64,000 nucleotides of DNA from Pseudomonas syringae CC1557 (GCF_000452705.1 NZ_CP007014.1:5694025-5758024); one strand, 5' to 3'. Positions 24,978-35,764 are shown, counted from the stretch's first letter. Notes: generated by a model from the letters alone, not told the origin. Numbers and translations are program-made.

Positions 24978-26053
24978 CAGGTTTCCATCTTTCCGGTAGG
25001 CAGGGTGAAATGAAACGTAGCACCTATTGATGGGTTTGGCGTGACCCAGATGCGCCCGCCATGGGCCTCGATGATCGAGCGGCTGATCGCCAGGCCAATC
25101 CCCATGCCCTCCTCCTTGGTGGTGTAGAACGCGTCGAACAACCGATGGGTGTTTTCCGGCTGCACGCCGATGCCATTGTCACTCACTGCGAATCCGATAT
25201 CACCGCCGTCACGCCAGTCCACCCGAATCTCCAGCTGCGCCTGATCCGGCTCGGCGTTCTTCATCGCGTCCACGCCGTTGAGCATCAGATTCAGCAGCAC
25301 TTGCTGGATCTGCACGCGATCAGCCAGCAGCGGCGGCAGACCTTCGGGGATATCGACCGTCAGCGCAACGCCCTGCTCTTCTATCTCGCTATGCGCCAAC
25401 GCCACGATCTCGGCCACGGTGTCAGCGACACTGATCCACTCCTTATGGGTAGACGAACGCTTCGCCAGGGCGCGCACTCGCACAATGATATCGCCCGCCC
25501 GGTTGGCGTCGCCGATCATGCGCTCGACAGCCTGCCGGGCTTTTTCCAGATTGACCGGCTCGGTGGCCAGCCAGCGCTGGCAGGCATTGCCGCTGATGAC
25601 AATGGCTGACAGTGGCTGATTGAGTTCATGCGCAATGGACGCCGTCAGTTCACCGAGTTGATTGACCCGTGCGATGTGCGCCAGTTGTGAACGCGCCTCA
25701 TGAACCGTGCGAATGGCCAGCGCCATGCGCAGCGCCAGCCAGGTGGTCATGGCGATGGCCGCCAGACTGATAATGCAGTTGATCAGCCCGGACGCTTCAC
25801 TGCCTCTGGAAGTGGTCATCTCGTAGCTGATAACGGTCAGCACCATGCACAGCAGCGCGATCGCAATAACGCCACCGGCCGGCAAAAACCTGACCGCCAG
25901 CAGCACCACCACAATCTGAAACACGCCCACGGCAATTTCCAGATCGGTCAGCGTGTCGGCTACCGCAATGACCAGTGCCAGCAGCAGCAAGGCGATCAGC
26001 CGCACCGCCAACGCTGCCTTGCCGTAGGATTCAGATTCACGCATGCGCATCAT
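24977..26053 (-). CDS. Membrane sensor histidine kinase, FixL-like core
   Basis: A 358-residue sensor kinase. About five hydrophobic segments in the first 125 residues form the input region, without a PAS domain. The dimerisation helix has the phospho-His in SIAHELNQPLSAIV. The ATPase domain has VLLNLMLNGVDAM (N box), VSDNGIGV (G1) and GMGIGLAISRSIIEAHGG (G2). The start is uncertain: ATG at 26053, 26050 or 26044, or a TTG at 26092 right behind the ATP-binding protein gene. It ends in TGATG overlap with the regulator gene. The signal sensed is unknown. Confidence 0.9.
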   Translation of the reverse strand: MMRMRESESYGKAALAVRLIALLLLALVIAVADTLTDLEIAVGVFQIVVVLLAVRFLPAGGVIAIALLCMVLTVISYEMTTSRGSEASGLINCIISLAAIAMTTWLALRMALAIRTVHEARSQLAHIARVNQLGELTASIAHELNQPLSAIVISGNACQRWLATEPVNLEKARQAVERMIGDANRAGDIIVRVRALAKRSSTHKEWISVADTVAEIVALAHSEIEEQGVALTVDIPEGLPPLLADRVQIQQVLLNLMLNGVDAMKNAEPDQAQLEIRVDWRDGGDIGFAVSDNGIGVQPENTHRLFDAFYTTKEEGMGIGLAISRSIIEAHGGRIWVTPNPSIGATFHFTLPTGKMET

Positions 26054-26095
26054 CCCGTTCGTTGCAAAAGGTACGTTGAGTATGTCGTACAAACC

Positions 26096-27397
26096 TCAGG
26101 AAGGATTGTCCAGGCTAAACTGATCGGCCAACTCGTCATAGGCAAACAACTCGGCGTAGCGTCCCCATTGGATCACTGCGTTAAGGGTCTGCATGGCATC
26201 GCTTTCGGACATGAAGTCTTCCAGTTGATCGCGAAAGCGTCGCGCCGGTGCGGTGTGCGTGGGACGATCATCCAGCACCCGGCGGATATGCGCCACCAGC
26301 GGCACAAAGCTCAGCAAATGCTGGGCGAAGAGCTGCTTGCGCTCGTCCACATCCGCCAGTGCGTAACGCTCAGCCGCTGGCAGCAAACGTATGTCGCCGC
26401 CCTTCAGTTCAGCAAAGCGCAACAATTGCAGTACTTCGGCAATCGGGAACAGTTCGTCGGCGTTGTAGTGCAGCGCAGCGGCCAACTCTGGCAGATCGGC
26501 TTTCAGGTTATAGGGCGGCGCGTGAATTGCCTCGATCAGCCCTGCCAGGGCGTTGGTGGAAACCTGTGGCAACACCATGCCCAGCCCGGTGCCGGGAAAC
26601 ACGCCCTGACGGATCTCGCCGGCATCGTTGTCCTGAGTCATCAGCACATAGATTTCTTCTACCAGCGCACGAAAAATCGGGTCCTGGCGATTGCGCGGCT
26701 GCGGCAGATCGACCTTGATCTCGCTGATCACCCGCCCCGGATTGGAGGAGAACAGCAGGATGCGATCGCACATCAGCACCGCTTCGGCGATGTTGTGCGT
26801 CACCATCAGGATCGACTTGATGGGCATGCGCCCTTCGCTCCACATGTCCAGCAGATCGGTGCGCAGGGTTTCAGCGGTCAATACGTCGAGCGCGGAGAAC
26901 GGCTCGTCCATCAGCAGTACATCGGGATCGATGACCAGCGCACGCGCCATGCCTACGCGTTGGCGCATGCCACCCGACAGCTCCTTGGGATAAGCGCTCT
27001 CGAAACCGTCCAGCCCGATCAAGTCGATAGCCGCCAGCGCACGCTTGCGGCGCACGGCAGCCGGCACGCGCTGCGCTTCAAGGCCGACTTCAACGTTTTC
27101 CAGCACGGTCAGCCAGGGAAACAGGGCAAAGCTCTGGAACACCATGCCCACCGACATCACCTGCCCTTGCGCAAGGCGCGGAAAATTCACCTGGCCTTCA
27201 GTCGGCACCACCAGCCCCGCGATGGAGCGCAACAGGGTCGACTTGCCCGAGCCGGAACGACCCAGCAGGCCGACGATTTCGTTTTCATTGAGCTGCAGTG
27301 TCACGTCATCCAGCACCAGACGCTCTTTGCTGGCCTTGCCGTACACATGTCGAACTTTCTGAACATCTACCAGGCACCGCGTTTCGACAGCCATCAT
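26096..27397 (-). CDS. ABC transporter ATP-binding protein with C-terminal AAA-associated domain
   Basis: A 433-residue protein. The ATPase domain (about 1-250) has Walker A GLLGRSGSGKST, signature LSGGMRQRVGMARAL, Walker B VLLMDEPFSALD and the switch MVTHNIAEAV. The extra C-terminal part (about 260-430) matches the AAA-associated C-terminal region found in some nitrate/sulfonate/taurine-type importers. The ATG at 27397 follows GGAGG with 8 bases between. It lies between the permease gene (34 bases upstream) and the two-component pair, in one apparent operon. The substrate is unknown. Confidence 0.9.
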   Translation of the reverse strand: MMAVETRCLVDVQKVRHVYGKASKERLVLDDVTLQLNENEIVGLLGRSGSGKSTLLRSIAGLVVPTEGQVNFPRLAQGQVMSVGMVFQSFALFPWLTVLENVEVGLEAQRVPAAVRRKRALAAIDLIGLDGFESAYPKELSGGMRQRVGMARALVIDPDVLLMDEPFSALDVLTAETLRTDLLDMWSEGRMPIKSILMVTHNIAEAVLMCDRILLFSSNPGRVISEIKVDLPQPRNRQDPIFRALVEEIYVLMTQDNDAGEIRQGVFPGTGLGMVLPQVSTNALAGLIEAIHAPPYNLKADLPELAAALHYNADELFPIAEVLQLLRFAELKGGDIRLLPAAERYALADVDERKQLFAQHLLSFVPLVAHIRRVLDDRPTHTAPARRFRDQLEDFMSESDAMQTLNAVIQWGRYAELFAYDELADQFSLDNPS

Positions 27398-27431
27398 GAT
27401 GGCGCCCTCCGTTACACAAGATTGCACAAAA

Positions 27432-29186
27432 TCACACAAGACTCAGACGTCGCTCGGCGAACCCGTACAGCGGGCGCCACAGCAACCGGTTGAACGCGAT
27501 CACGAAGACCGACATGACGGCAATGCCCAGCGCGACACGCGGAAAGTCTCCCGCCTGAGTCGCATTGGCGATGTACGAGCCCAGCCCAGCCGCCTGTACA
27601 TGCTGATCGCCCCAGGACACCGCTTCGGCGACGATACTGGCGTTCCACGAGCCACCGGAAGCAGTCAGGGCGCCCGTCACGTAGTACGGAAATACCCCCG
27701 GCAACGCCACGCGACGCCACCACTGCCAGCCGCGCATATTGAACATGCTGGCCGCTTCGCGCAGGTCGGTCGGCAAGGCACTGGCCCCGGCGATCACGTT
27801 GAACAGGATGTACCACTGGGTACCCAGCACCATCAGCGGCGACAGCCAGATATCCGGGTTCAGGTGCAGCCCGACGATAGCGATCACGGCAAACGGAAAC
27901 AGCACGTTGGCAGGAAACGCCGCCATGAATTGCGCAATCGGTTGCAGCCGCTCGGCCCATACAGGACGCAAGCCGATCCACACCCCGACGGGCACCCAGA
28001 CCAGGCTGGCAATCATGATCAGCACGATCACCCGCAGCATGGTCGCCAGGCCCATCCCGAAGGCGGTGAGCATGTCGTTCAGGCCCAGCGATGCCTCGAT
28101 GAAACGGAACAGGTAAGCACTGCCGGTCAAACAGGCGGCCATGACCATTCCCAGCCACAGGTAGTCGATCACCCGGGCGACCCGTGGCGTCGGTTTCACT
28201 TTCCAGAACCGGGACACCATGCGCCAGTCGACCAGCATCAGCCCTTTCCACGGCGCAGCCAGAAGTGCGCCAAGCATGGGCGCCAGACGAGAGCGACCCA
28301 GTACGCTGTACACCCAGGAGCGTGGACGCTTCGACGAAGCTGTTTGCTCGAAGCGGAATTTGTCCGCCCAAGCGACCACCGGCCTGAACAGCAGCTGGTC
28401 ATAGGCGAGGATCACGACCGCCATTGCGCCGACTGCCCAGGCAATCGCCGGAAGGTTTTTCTGTTCGATAGCCAGCGCCAGCCAGGAACCGATGCCCGGC
28501 AGGTTGACCGTGGTATCCCCGACAGAAATCGCTTCACAGGCAACGACAAAAAACCAGCCGCCGGACATCGACATCATCATGTTCCACACCAGCCCCGGTA
28601 TGGCGAACGGCAGCTCCAGACGGGTGAAACGGAGCACCGGCGAGAGACCGAACTGGCGACTGACTTCATTCAGGTCATCCGGCACAGTGCGCAACGACTG
28701 ATAGAAACTGAAAGCGATGTTCCAGGCCTGACTGGTAAAAATCGCAAAGATCGCAGCGCATTCGACACCCAGTTGTCGACCGGGAAACAGTCCCATGAAG
28801 AACGTGACGGTGAAGGTCAGAAAACCCAGCACCGGGACTGATTGAAGAATATCCAGCGCAGGGATAATGACCTGTTCGGCCTTGCGGCTTTTAGCGGCAA
28901 GTGTCGCGACGATGAACGTGAAGACCAGCGAAGCGGCCAACGCGATAAACATGCGCAACGTAGTACGCAGGGCATATTCCGGGAGCCGTGCCGGATCGAG
29001 TGTCACCGGGTTTGAATCAAGTACGGCGATGGGCTGCAGCATTTGGCCCACGCCATACCACAACAGCGCAAAGAACACGGCCAGCAACACGACACAGATG
29101 CCGTCGGCTACATAAGAGTTTCGCGCACCGGCCCTGACAAAACGGGGCGCTCGCAGGCTTTTACCAAATTCGGATATCGAATGCAT
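27432..29186 (-). CDS. ABC transporter permease, two fused permease domains
   Basis: A 584-residue inner-membrane protein made of two tandem binding-protein-dependent permease domains (about 40-290 and 320-580). Each half has an EAA-type loop region: LRTVPDDLNEVSRQFG...  and ALPTDLREAASMFNM. Each half has about six transmembrane segments, so one polypeptide forms the whole channel. The start follows GAGGTGAGC. It resembles the nitrate/sulfonate import class. No periplasmic binding protein gene is adjacent, which is unusual. Confidence 0.9.
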   Translation of the reverse strand: MHSISEFGKSLRAPRFVRAGARNSYVADGICVVLLAVFFALLWYGVGQMLQPIAVLDSNPVTLDPARLPEYALRTTLRMFIALAASLVFTFIVATLAAKSRKAEQVIIPALDILQSVPVLGFLTFTVTFFMGLFPGRQLGVECAAIFAIFTSQAWNIAFSFYQSLRTVPDDLNEVSRQFGLSPVLRFTRLELPFAIPGLVWNMMMSMSGGWFFVVACEAISVGDTTVNLPGIGSWLALAIEQKNLPAIAWAVGAMAVVILAYDQLLFRPVVAWADKFRFEQTASSKRPRSWVYSVLGRSRLAPMLGALLAAPWKGLMLVDWRMVSRFWKVKPTPRVARVIDYLWLGMVMAACLTGSAYLFRFIEASLGLNDMLTAFGMGLATMLRVIVLIMIASLVWVPVGVWIGLRPVWAERLQPIAQFMAAFPANVLFPFAVIAIVGLHLNPDIWLSPLMVLGTQWYILFNVIAGASALPTDLREAASMFNMRGWQWWRRVALPGVFPYYVTGALTASGGSWNASIVAEAVSWGDQHVQAAGLGSYIANATQAGDFPRVALGIAVMSVFVIAFNRLLWRPLYGFAERRLSLV

Positions 29187-29662
29187 TGCTCACCTCGCGT
29201 CGGCAGCACAGGCGCGGGCCAGCGGGTTTGATAAACAAACAGGCTGTCAGCGTTTACTGATAAAGGGCATTAAAGGCTGCCGGATAGTGAGATGAAGCTT
29301 ATCGAGTTTTGAACAACAGTTAAAACCTGCAAAGGTAGAGCCTGTTTATCTGTACGTATGAGTTATATATACCAACGTATAGTGATGTGAATAATCAACG
29401 TGGAAGCGGGGTCCTACAGCCCGGAACAGGCTGCACTTAAGTAAGCGGTGCAGCACAGAGTTGTGACGCGGAGCGTCACCCAAGGCATTATTTTCGGGAG
29501 CTGCACCGGCCTCTTCGCGAACACGTTCGCTCCTACGGCCTTTGGCCAGAATCAAAAGCGGGTTTGTGTATCACGATGAGCACCGAAGCATTCGGAACGA
29601 GAGTTTTGTAGCTCTCGTACCGATGCTCCGTGTGAACGTAACAGCCGATGCAGGCAGTGATA
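29187..29662. other. Intergenic region with repeats, no gene
   Basis: This 476-base gap includes two types of palindrome (see 29455-29640) and AT-rich sequence around 29230-29400 that probably holds the permease-operon promoter. Short frames here do not resemble proteins. Confidence 0.6.
29455..29640. repeat. Two REP-type palindromes
   Basis: GTGACGCGGAGCGTCAC at 29463-29479 belongs to the family at 1281-1492. Next to it, CTTCGCGAACACGTTCGCTC around 29513-29532 belongs to another widespread Pseudomonas REP type. A third imperfect palindrome (CGGAACGAGAG...CTCTCGTACCG) follows at about 29595-29623. Confidence 0.7.
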
Positions 29663-31585
29663 TCAAACCCGGAAGTGGCTGACCATCATCTGCAGCTGTC
29701 CGCCCAGGCGTGCCAGTTCGACGCTGGAGGCGGCGGTTTCTTCGCTGGCTTCGGCGGTCTGTTCCGATACGTCGCGAACGTTGACGATGCTGCGGCTGAT
29801 TTCGTCGGCAACCGAGCTTTGCTGCTCGGCAGCCGCCGCGATCTGCTGGTTCATCGCCTGAATGCTCGACACAGTGCGCGTGATGTCTTCCAGCGATGTA
29901 CCAGCCTTGCGGGTCAGTTCGACACTGCTGTCGGTCAGCGCACGGCTGCCCAGCATGATGCCGGACACCTGACGAGTACCGTTCTGCAACGCAGCAACCA
30001 GGCCTTCGATTTCTTCGGTGGATTGCTGAGTGCGCTGGGCCAGGCCGCGTACTTCATCGGCCACCACTGCAAAACCGCGCCCTGCTTCACCGGCACGCGC
30101 CGCTTCGATGGCCGCGTTGAGCGCCAACAGATTGGTCTGCTCGGCCACCGCCTTGATCACGTCCATGACCTTGCCGATCTTGTCGCTTTCCTGCTCAAGC
30201 ACATTCATCGCGTCGGACGAACGCGCCACTTCAGTGGCCAGCCGTTCAATCTGCTGGATAGCCTCGCCCACGACCTTGTCACCTTCGCGAGCCTGCTTGT
30301 CTGCGTCGGATGCAGCGACGGAAGCCTGCTCGGCATTACGTGCGACTTCGTGAACGGTGGCCGACATTTCCTGCATCGCCGTGGCAACCTGATCAGTCTC
30401 GACCTTCTGGCTGTTGACGCCAGCACTGGTCTGCTCGGTCACCGCCGACAGTTCTTCCGCAGCACTGGCAATCTGCGTAACGCCGTCGCGAATACCGGAA
30501 ATCAGCTCGCGCAAGGTAGTGCCCATATTCTGGATGCCTTGCTGCAATACACCCAGTTCATCGCGTCGGGTAATGGCTGCCGTGTGAGTCAGATCGCCGG
30601 AAGCGATACGCTCGACGATCGCCAGTGTGTCGCGCAGCGGACGAGTGATCTGGCGGGTGATGAGCACCGCAGCAAGAATGCCGAGCAACATGACCAACAC
30701 CACACAACCGATCTGCAGGTTACGGGCCTTGTCGGTATCCGCTTTGGCCAGTTGCATCTGCAACCCGTAAAGCTGTTCGCCAAGCTTGACGATGGTCGCC
30801 CCCTGAGTGGTCAGGTCCTTGCGAACATCGCCCGCCGTCTGAGCGGTGGCCTTAAACGCGTCCAGAGAAGTACGGTAGTTGCGAAGTGCAGTCTCGAACT
30901 GCGCAACCTGCGCGCCATTGCTGGCAGCAAAAGCAGATTTGAGTTTATCCAGATGGCTGATAGTGGCGTCCAGTTGCTGGAAAGCAGCTTTTTCGCTCTT
31001 TTCATCAGGTTTGGCGGTATAGCCTCGCACTTCGCTGCCCGCCAGCAGCACGTCCTGCCTGGCAGAATTGACCTGTTGTGCAAGATCGAAACGAGTCGGG
31101 TCCGAAGGGTCCATGCGCATGACGGACTCATTGAGCGCTTCGACGCCCTGAGCAGCAGCGGCAGCATTGGACGTGATCTCGGTGCGCACCTTCGTGCTGT
31201 CCCGGTAAACCGCACGCATGCTGTTCAGCGATGCCTCGTAATCACGAGTCACATCAGCAAGATCACTCATCGGTTTCAGGTTGACCGGGTTGGTGAAGCG
31301 GCCCCGCAGTGAATCCTGATGTGCCTTGAACACGTCCAGTTTGCTTTGCATATTCTGTGCGGCGGTTTCATCGCCATCGGTGAGCATGTATTGCAGGCGC
31401 GCAACGCGCAGGTTGGTCAGGTTGCTGCTGAGTTGAGCGATGTCGCCGATTCTGTCGGTGCGACTGATGAGCTTGTCGAGGCTGGTCCAGCCTACGAGTG
31501 CAAGAATTGCCGTAAAAAAAAGAACGGTCCCAAAGCCCAGTGCCAACTTCATGTTGACGCTGATATTCGCAAAGCTGCTGTTCAT
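29663..31585 (-). CDS. Methyl-accepting chemotaxis protein, probable HBM sensor
   Basis: A 640-residue chemoreceptor. TM1 (about 12-32) and TM2 (about 282-302) enclose a roughly 250-residue all-helical periplasmic region, the size of helical bimodular (HBM) sensors such as those for organic acids. A HAMP domain follows ([24 protein letters not shown]). The signalling tip contains the invariant [32 protein letters not shown], read as two blocks. No C-terminal methyltransferase-docking pentapeptide is present. The ligand cannot be predicted. Confidence 0.92.
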   Translation of the reverse strand: MNSSFANISVNMKLALGFGTVLFFTAILALVGWTSLDKLISRTDRIGDIAQLSSNLTNLRVARLQYMLTDGDETAAQNMQSKLDVFKAHQDSLRGRFTNPVNLKPMSDLADVTRDYEASLNSMRAVYRDSTKVRTEITSNAAAAAQGVEALNESVMRMDPSDPTRFDLAQQVNSARQDVLLAGSEVRGYTAKPDEKSEKAAFQQLDATISHLDKLKSAFAASNGAQVAQFETALRNYRTSLDAFKATAQTAGDVRKDLTTQGATIVKLGEQLYGLQMQLAKADTDKARNLQIGCVVLVMLLGILAAVLITRQITRPLRDTLAIVERIASGDLTHTAAITRRDELGVLQQGIQNMGTTLRELISGIRDGVTQIASAAEELSAVTEQTSAGVNSQKVETDQVATAMQEMSATVHEVARNAEQASVAASDADKQAREGDKVVGEAIQQIERLATEVARSSDAMNVLEQESDKIGKVMDVIKAVAEQTNLLALNAAIEAARAGEAGRGFAVVADEVRGLAQRTQQSTEEIEGLVAALQNGTRQVSGIMLGSRALTDSSVELTRKAGTSLEDITRTVSSIQAMNQQIAAAAEQQSSVADEISRSIVNVRDVSEQTAEASEETAASSVELARLGGQLQMMVSHFRV

Positions 31586-31732
31586 GACATCTCCTGATTA
31601 TGCTTTTTGAATGCGCACTGACAGAGCTGAGGATTTGTTTTTATGAACAGCAGACCCGCGCGCCAGAGCTATCGGCCGCAGAACAGCAAAACTTGATAAA
31701 AAATAAACGGGGCTTGAACGTTACATCTCGAT

Positions 31733-31759
31733 AAAAAAACGGGGGGCTCTTCGCCCCCG
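31733..31759 (-). terminator. Intrinsic terminator after the second chemoreceptor gene
   Basis: Read on the minus strand, a 7-base-pair stem (CGGGGGC-GAAGA-GCCCCCC, one wobble or mismatch allowed) is followed by a T tract of seven. It starts 7 bases beyond the stop of the gene at 31766-33796. Confidence 0.9.
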
Positions 31760-31765
31760 CTCTGG

Positions 31766-33796
31766 TCAGCTAACCAACTTGAAACGTGCGACGACATTGC
31801 GCATGTCGTTCGCAACCCGTGCCAGTTCGTCGGCGGTCACTGCGTTGTTGTCGATACCCAGCATCAAGGTCCCGGAGCTGTTGCGGATCTCCATGACGTT
31901 ACGGTTGATGTCTTCGGAAACCGCGTGCTGCTGTACGGCAGCGCTGGCGATCTGGGTGTTCATTTCAACGATGCGCTCGACGCCCTCGCTGATGCTCGAC
32001 AGACTGCCTGACGCTTCGCTGGCCGCAGTGATGCACGCTTGAGCCTTTTGCTGCCCTGCCTGCATCTGCTGCACGGCAGCGTCGGTAGCACTTTGCAGCT
32101 GTTGAATGATGCTGCGGATTTCTTCAGTAGACGCTTGGGTACGCGATGCCAGCGTGCGGACTTCATCAGCCACGACCGCAAAGCCACGACCCTGCTCGCC
32201 GGCACGTGCCGCCTCGATGGCCGCGTTGAGTGCCAGCAGATTGGTCTGATCGGCAATGGTGCTGATCACCTGAATGACGCCGCCAATAGACTGGCTGTGC
32301 AAGGCCAGCGCCTGAACCTTCTGAGCACTGACTTCTACTTCATCGGCCAGCGCCTGAATCGTGGTGTGGGCCTGATGCATGATGCGCAGCCCGTTACGCG
32401 AAGCGGCATTGGCCTCGTCAGCAGCCGATGCAGCACCTTCAGTGTTCTGCGCCACATCGGCGACGCTTGCGGTCATCTCGTTGATGGCCGTGGCCACCTG
32501 TTCGGTCTCGGCCTGTTGCGCGTTCATCGATTGCTTGGCCAGGCCAATGGAAGTGCCCAGTCGCGCCGCCACGTCAGACAGCTCATACGAGGTGCGATCC
32601 ATGTGCGAGATGGAGCTGGAAAACGCTTCTGCCATCAGGTTCAGACCGTTACCGATATCGGCCACTTCGTCCTTGCTGACCACCTGCACTCGCGCACTCA
32701 GATCACCGTCAGCCAGGCGACGGGTAACACCCAGCAGGCTGTCGATGGCGATGCGCAAGGCGCGATAAATGCTGCAGAACACATAGAGGAGCAGCAGACC
32801 CACGATCACACACATGGCGATCATCATCTGGCGCAGCTTGGTCAAAGCGGTGTAGCGGGAATTCAATTCGTCCTGCAGTGCAAACTGGATTTCGTCTTGT
32901 GCTTTATAAAGGGCAGAGACTACAACGTTACCCTGAGCACCGAGTGCCTGACCCCTTTGCGCGGAGAAGTCCGTGCCTTTTACGTAGGCTTGCAGCTCAT
33001 TGCGGAAATTATCCATTGCTGCGGTGGCCGTGGCGATCGGATCATTGATGCGGTTGGCGAGTTCTGGAGAACGTCGTTTGAGCAAACGAACGCTTTGCTC
33101 AAGCTCGCTGCGGAACAGCAACTCGAGCTTCAACAGGCTGTCGAGCGAACCACGCATCGAGGCACTCAGGCCCTGCCCTGTGCTCATGCCGGCGGTAATA
33201 CCACGGACCTGGCCGGCGACGTTGATTTCCCTGGGCATACGAATGGTGCTCAGGTCGATCAGAAACAGCGTCGCAGGATCATCGTCCAGCACCAGGCCAG
33301 AGGTGGCCGATACGTAGTAGATAAAGTTGAGCGTCTGGGCCAGTTGCTCGTTCCACTGGGCAAAGAAATCGTCCGGCGAAAGGCCCGGTTTGACGCTCTC
33401 CATCAATGAGCGAGCGCCTTCACGAAGGCGCTGGACGCGATTCTCTGTGTCCAGTTCAGGGCCCTTGCGAGCATCCATGTCGGAAAGATTATTGAAGGCC
33501 GTTTCAAGCTGGTTGCGGTTATTGGCGAGGTCTTGAGCAGCAGACGCATCACCTGACAACAGACGGTTGGTGTGCGCGCGCTGAAGCATGGAAAGTCGCA
33601 GGATAGGCGTGACGGTAAGCAGGTATTCGCGGCCGACACGCTCTTGCTCGACGCTATCGATTCTTGAATTCAGGTTACTGAACACCCTCATACCGAGAAT
33701 GATCAGCGGAATGACGATGATAATGGCTAAAACGGCAAATTTGGCAGGGAAACGCAGGCGGTTGGTGAGGCTGATACCAGGCGAAAGAATATTCAT
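31766..33796 (-). CDS. Methyl-accepting chemotaxis protein, large helical sensor
   Basis: A 676-residue chemoreceptor. TM1 (about 20-40) and TM2 (about 340-362) bracket a sensor of about 300 residues that is mostly helical ([19 protein letters not shown]...). It resembles nitrate-type or PilJ-like sensors in size but has no clear signature. HAMP ([16 protein letters not shown]) and signalling domains follow, with [20 protein letters not shown] and [19 protein letters not shown]. It ends ARFKLVS without a docking pentapeptide. It is transcribed in the same direction as the chemoreceptor at 29663, but each has its own 180-base upstream gap or terminator, so the two are probably separate units. 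Confidence 0.9.
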   Translation of the reverse strand: MNILSPGISLTNRLRFPAKFAVLAIIIVIPLIILGMRVFSNLNSRIDSVEQERVGREYLLTVTPILRLSMLQRAHTNRLLSGDASAAQDLANNRNQLETAFNNLSDMDARKGPELDTENRVQRLREGARSLMESVKPGLSPDDFFAQWNEQLAQTLNFIYYVSATSGLVLDDDPATLFLIDLSTIRMPREINVAGQVRGITAGMSTGQGLSASMRGSLDSLLKLELLFRSELEQSVRLLKRRSPELANRINDPIATATAAMDNFRNELQAYVKGTDFSAQRGQALGAQGNVVVSALYKAQDEIQFALQDELNSRYTALTKLRQMMIAMCVIVGLLLLYVFCSIYRALRIAIDSLLGVTRRLADGDLSARVQVVSKDEVADIGNGLNLMAEAFSSSISHMDRTSYELSDVAARLGTSIGLAKQSMNAQQAETEQVATAINEMTASVADVAQNTEGAASAADEANAASRNGLRIMHQAHTTIQALADEVEVSAQKVQALALHSQSIGGVIQVISTIADQTNLLALNAAIEAARAGEQGRGFAVVADEVRTLASRTQASTEEIRSIIQQLQSATDAAVQQMQAGQQKAQACITAASEASGSLSSISEGVERIVEMNTQIASAAVQQHAVSEDINRNVMEIRNSSGTLMLGIDNNAVTADELARVANDMRNVVARFKLVS

Positions 33797-34221
33797 GTTT
33801 TTCTCGTTTTAATTAAGGTGCCCGATCCGGTTGAAAAAACTCCTTTCTTCTGCATCACGGCAGGTGCAGGTCAGTTGTCGGTCTCTAACAGATCACCCAC
33901 TCGGATGAGTAGCACTGTGCCATCACCTCAGAGCAAGCGGTCATTGAGAAGTTCAATGGCGGCCATCATCTGATACCGACCTATCGGCAAGGCCACGCAG
34001 AACGTGAGCCTGAGAAAGATATGCAGCTGCGAAAGAAGTGCAGTAAGCAGAAGGATTCATGCAGGAAAGGACAACCCAAACGAGGGGTTCCTTGATCGAG
34101 AAGAGAAAGGCAAGGCTGAAAAGAAAACTGGCTGGAGAACTCAGCTATGGTGTGTGCCGTCGTGCGCCAACCTGGCTGCACGACGACGGGTATTTTTCTG
34201 CTTTGACGGATTTCTGGTTGT
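33797..34221. other. Intergenic region, no convincing gene
   Basis: The 425 bases hold the probable promoter of the chemoreceptor and a hairpin at 34158-34185 (CGTCGTGC...GCACGACG) followed on the plus strand by ACGGGTATTTTT, which resembles a terminator of an unknown short plus-strand transcript. No recognisable protein is encoded. Confidence 0.5.
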
Positions 34222-34446
34222 TCAGGCCCTCGCCCATTCCACATTCGACAGACCGAGCTTTTCCGCCTGAGGCTTGCTCAGCTTGGGCACCGGATCTGAA
34301 CGGTATTTGGGGATAGCACCAAACCCTGCATCAACCGAAGCCCAATGCCAGGCTTCCCGATTGTCCATGCCGACAGCCCTTATGTAGAACGTCTTGTAAC
34401 TGCCATGCAGCAGGTAATCGATACGGTAGTGTTTTTCATCAGCCAT
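34222..34446 (-). CDS. Small conserved protein, DUF6555-like
   Basis: A 74-residue cytoplasmic protein with Trp- and Tyr-rich beginning (HYRIDYLLHGSYKTFYIRA, AWHWASVDAG) and a hydrophilic Pro/Lys end. I associate it with small Pseudomonas proteins grouped as DUF6555, but this is from memory of the pattern. The ATG at 34446 follows GGAG by 8 bases; a longer frame has 10 extra codons. Its function is unknown. Confidence 0.72.
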   Translation of the reverse strand: MADEKHYRIDYLLHGSYKTFYIRAVGMDNREAWHWASVDAGFGAIPKYRSDPVPKLSKPQAEKLGLSNVEWARA

Positions 34447-34876
34447 GGTTGTTGCTCCTGCTTTGTCAACTCGCAAAACAGATCATGGTCGTTTCAAAAA
34501 ATTCAAAAAATTATTACCGTAATTTAATAGATATCATATTGATATCACTCTTTGCGCTTGAATGAATAGCGTCACGTGATTTCTTGTTAATAGACAATGT
34601 TTATAACAGGCATTTGTTCATAGTATTAATGGCTTAAGCCTTGCCTCTCCGCGCGCTGCTAGCGGCAAGGCTTCAACTATAAGTCCGTACTTTTTCCTGT
34701 TTAGACTGGGGATAAGAAAACTCTATTGAACCCTTATTTATGCACCGCTCATCCCATAAAAATACAGTTTCGAGCAACGTTTACCTGCAGCCTTTTTCAT
34801 ACCCAGTGACTGCGTTGAATCAAGCCCATTCGTATGGGTTAACGCTCCCCAAAGAGACAAAGCCTGAGGAAACGAC
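34447..34876. other. AT-rich divergent intergenic region with a hairpin
   Basis: This 430-base region between the divergent small gene and the catalase gene is AT-rich at 34490-34640. A perfect 10-base-pair stem (AAGCCTTGCC...GGCAAGGCTT) sits at 34636-34673 without a T tract. It probably holds the catalase promoter; no gene is seen. Confidence 0.5.
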
Positions 34877-35758
34877 ATGTTCATTCATAACAAACGACTT
34901 CAATATACCGTTCGTGTAGCCCGTCCAAATCCAGGACTCGCCAATCTGCTGCTGGAACAATTCGGTGGTGCGCAAGGCGAGCTGGCCGCCGCCGGACGTT
35001 ACTTCACCCAAGGCCTGAGCGAGGATGATCCAGGCCGTAAAGATCTGTTGATGAGCATCGCCACCGAGGAGCTCAGCCATCTCGAAATTGTGGGTTCGAT
35101 TATCGTCATGCTCAACAAAGGTGCCAAAGGCCAACTGGCGGAGGGCATCGAAGAAGAAGGCGAGCTTTACCGCTCCATTAACGGCAACGGCAATGACTCG
35201 CACATCACCAGCCTGCTGTACGGTGCCGGTGCGCCGTTGACCAACTCCGCCGGTGTGCCATGGACCGCTGCCTACATCGACACCATCGGCGAACCAACTG
35301 CCGACTTCCGCTCCAACATCGCTGCTGAAGCACGGGCCAAGATCGTTTACGAGCGGTTGATGAACGTCACTGACGATCCGGGCGTGAAAGAAGCACTGGG
35401 CTTCCTGATGACCCGTGAGATCGCTCACCAGTTGTCGTTCGAAAAAGCCCTGCACGCCATCCAGCCCAACTTCCCGCAAGGCAAACTGCCTGGCGATCCG
35501 GAGTTCACCAACAAGTTCTTCAATATGTCCGGCGAGCCGAATGTACGTGGCCCGTGGAACCAGGGTGGCGAGTGGGAGTTCGTCGAGTCGCCACAGCCGG
35601 CAGTCGATGGCGGTGATGGCTCCGCCTCTGTGACACTCGATGCCAAAGATGCAGAGGTTCTGGAAATGATGAAGGAGCGGACTATGTCCGATCCGACGGC
35701 CAACCCTATTACCGGCGCTGATCTTGGGTCGGGTTTTGTTCAGGGCAAAGACCTTTAA
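34877..35758 (+). CDS. Manganese catalase
   Basis: A 293-residue non-haem catalase that disproportionates hydrogen peroxide at a dimanganese site. The expected ligands are present at E35 (GAQGELAA), E65 and H68 (TEELSHLE), E151 (AAEARAKIVYE) and H184 (REIAHQLSFEKAL), as in Thermus and Lactobacillus enzymes. The start follows GAGGAAACGAC. The protein resembles KatN, found in several gammaproteobacteria and often under stationary-phase control. A hairpin and a small gene follow on the same strand. Confidence 0.95.
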   Translation: MFIHNKRLQYTVRVARPNPGLANLLLEQFGGAQGELAAAGRYFTQGLSEDDPGRKDLLMSIATEELSHLEIVGSIIVMLNKGAKGQLAEGIEEEGELYRSINGNGNDSHITSLLYGAGAPLTNSAGVPWTAAYIDTIGEPTADFRSNIAAEARAKIVYERLMNVTDDPGVKEALGFLMTREIAHQLSFEKALHAIQPNFPQGKLPGDPEFTNKFFNMSGEPNVRGPWNQGGEWEFVESPQPAVDGGDGSASVTLDAKDAEVLEMMKERTMSDPTANPITGADLGSGFVQGKDL

Positions 35759-35764
35759 GGGACT

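Noticed and set aside
25700..27493. Long plus-strand open frame of 597 codons opposite the kinase and ABC genes.
   Set aside because: It is a GC-rich antisense shadow: low-complexity Gln/His/Arg-rich translation, no domain, and well-supported genes on the other strand.
29346..29555. Minus-strand frame of 69 codons.
   Set aside because: It reads through two REP-type palindromes and has no ribosome site.
29648..31312. Plus-strand frame of 554 codons opposite a chemoreceptor gene.
   Set aside because: Antisense shadow; the chemoreceptor motifs are unambiguous on the minus strand.
34004..34316. Plus-strand frames of 85-88 codons.
   Set aside because: Basic low-quality translations that overlap the small DUF6555-like gene on the other strand, with no ribosome site.
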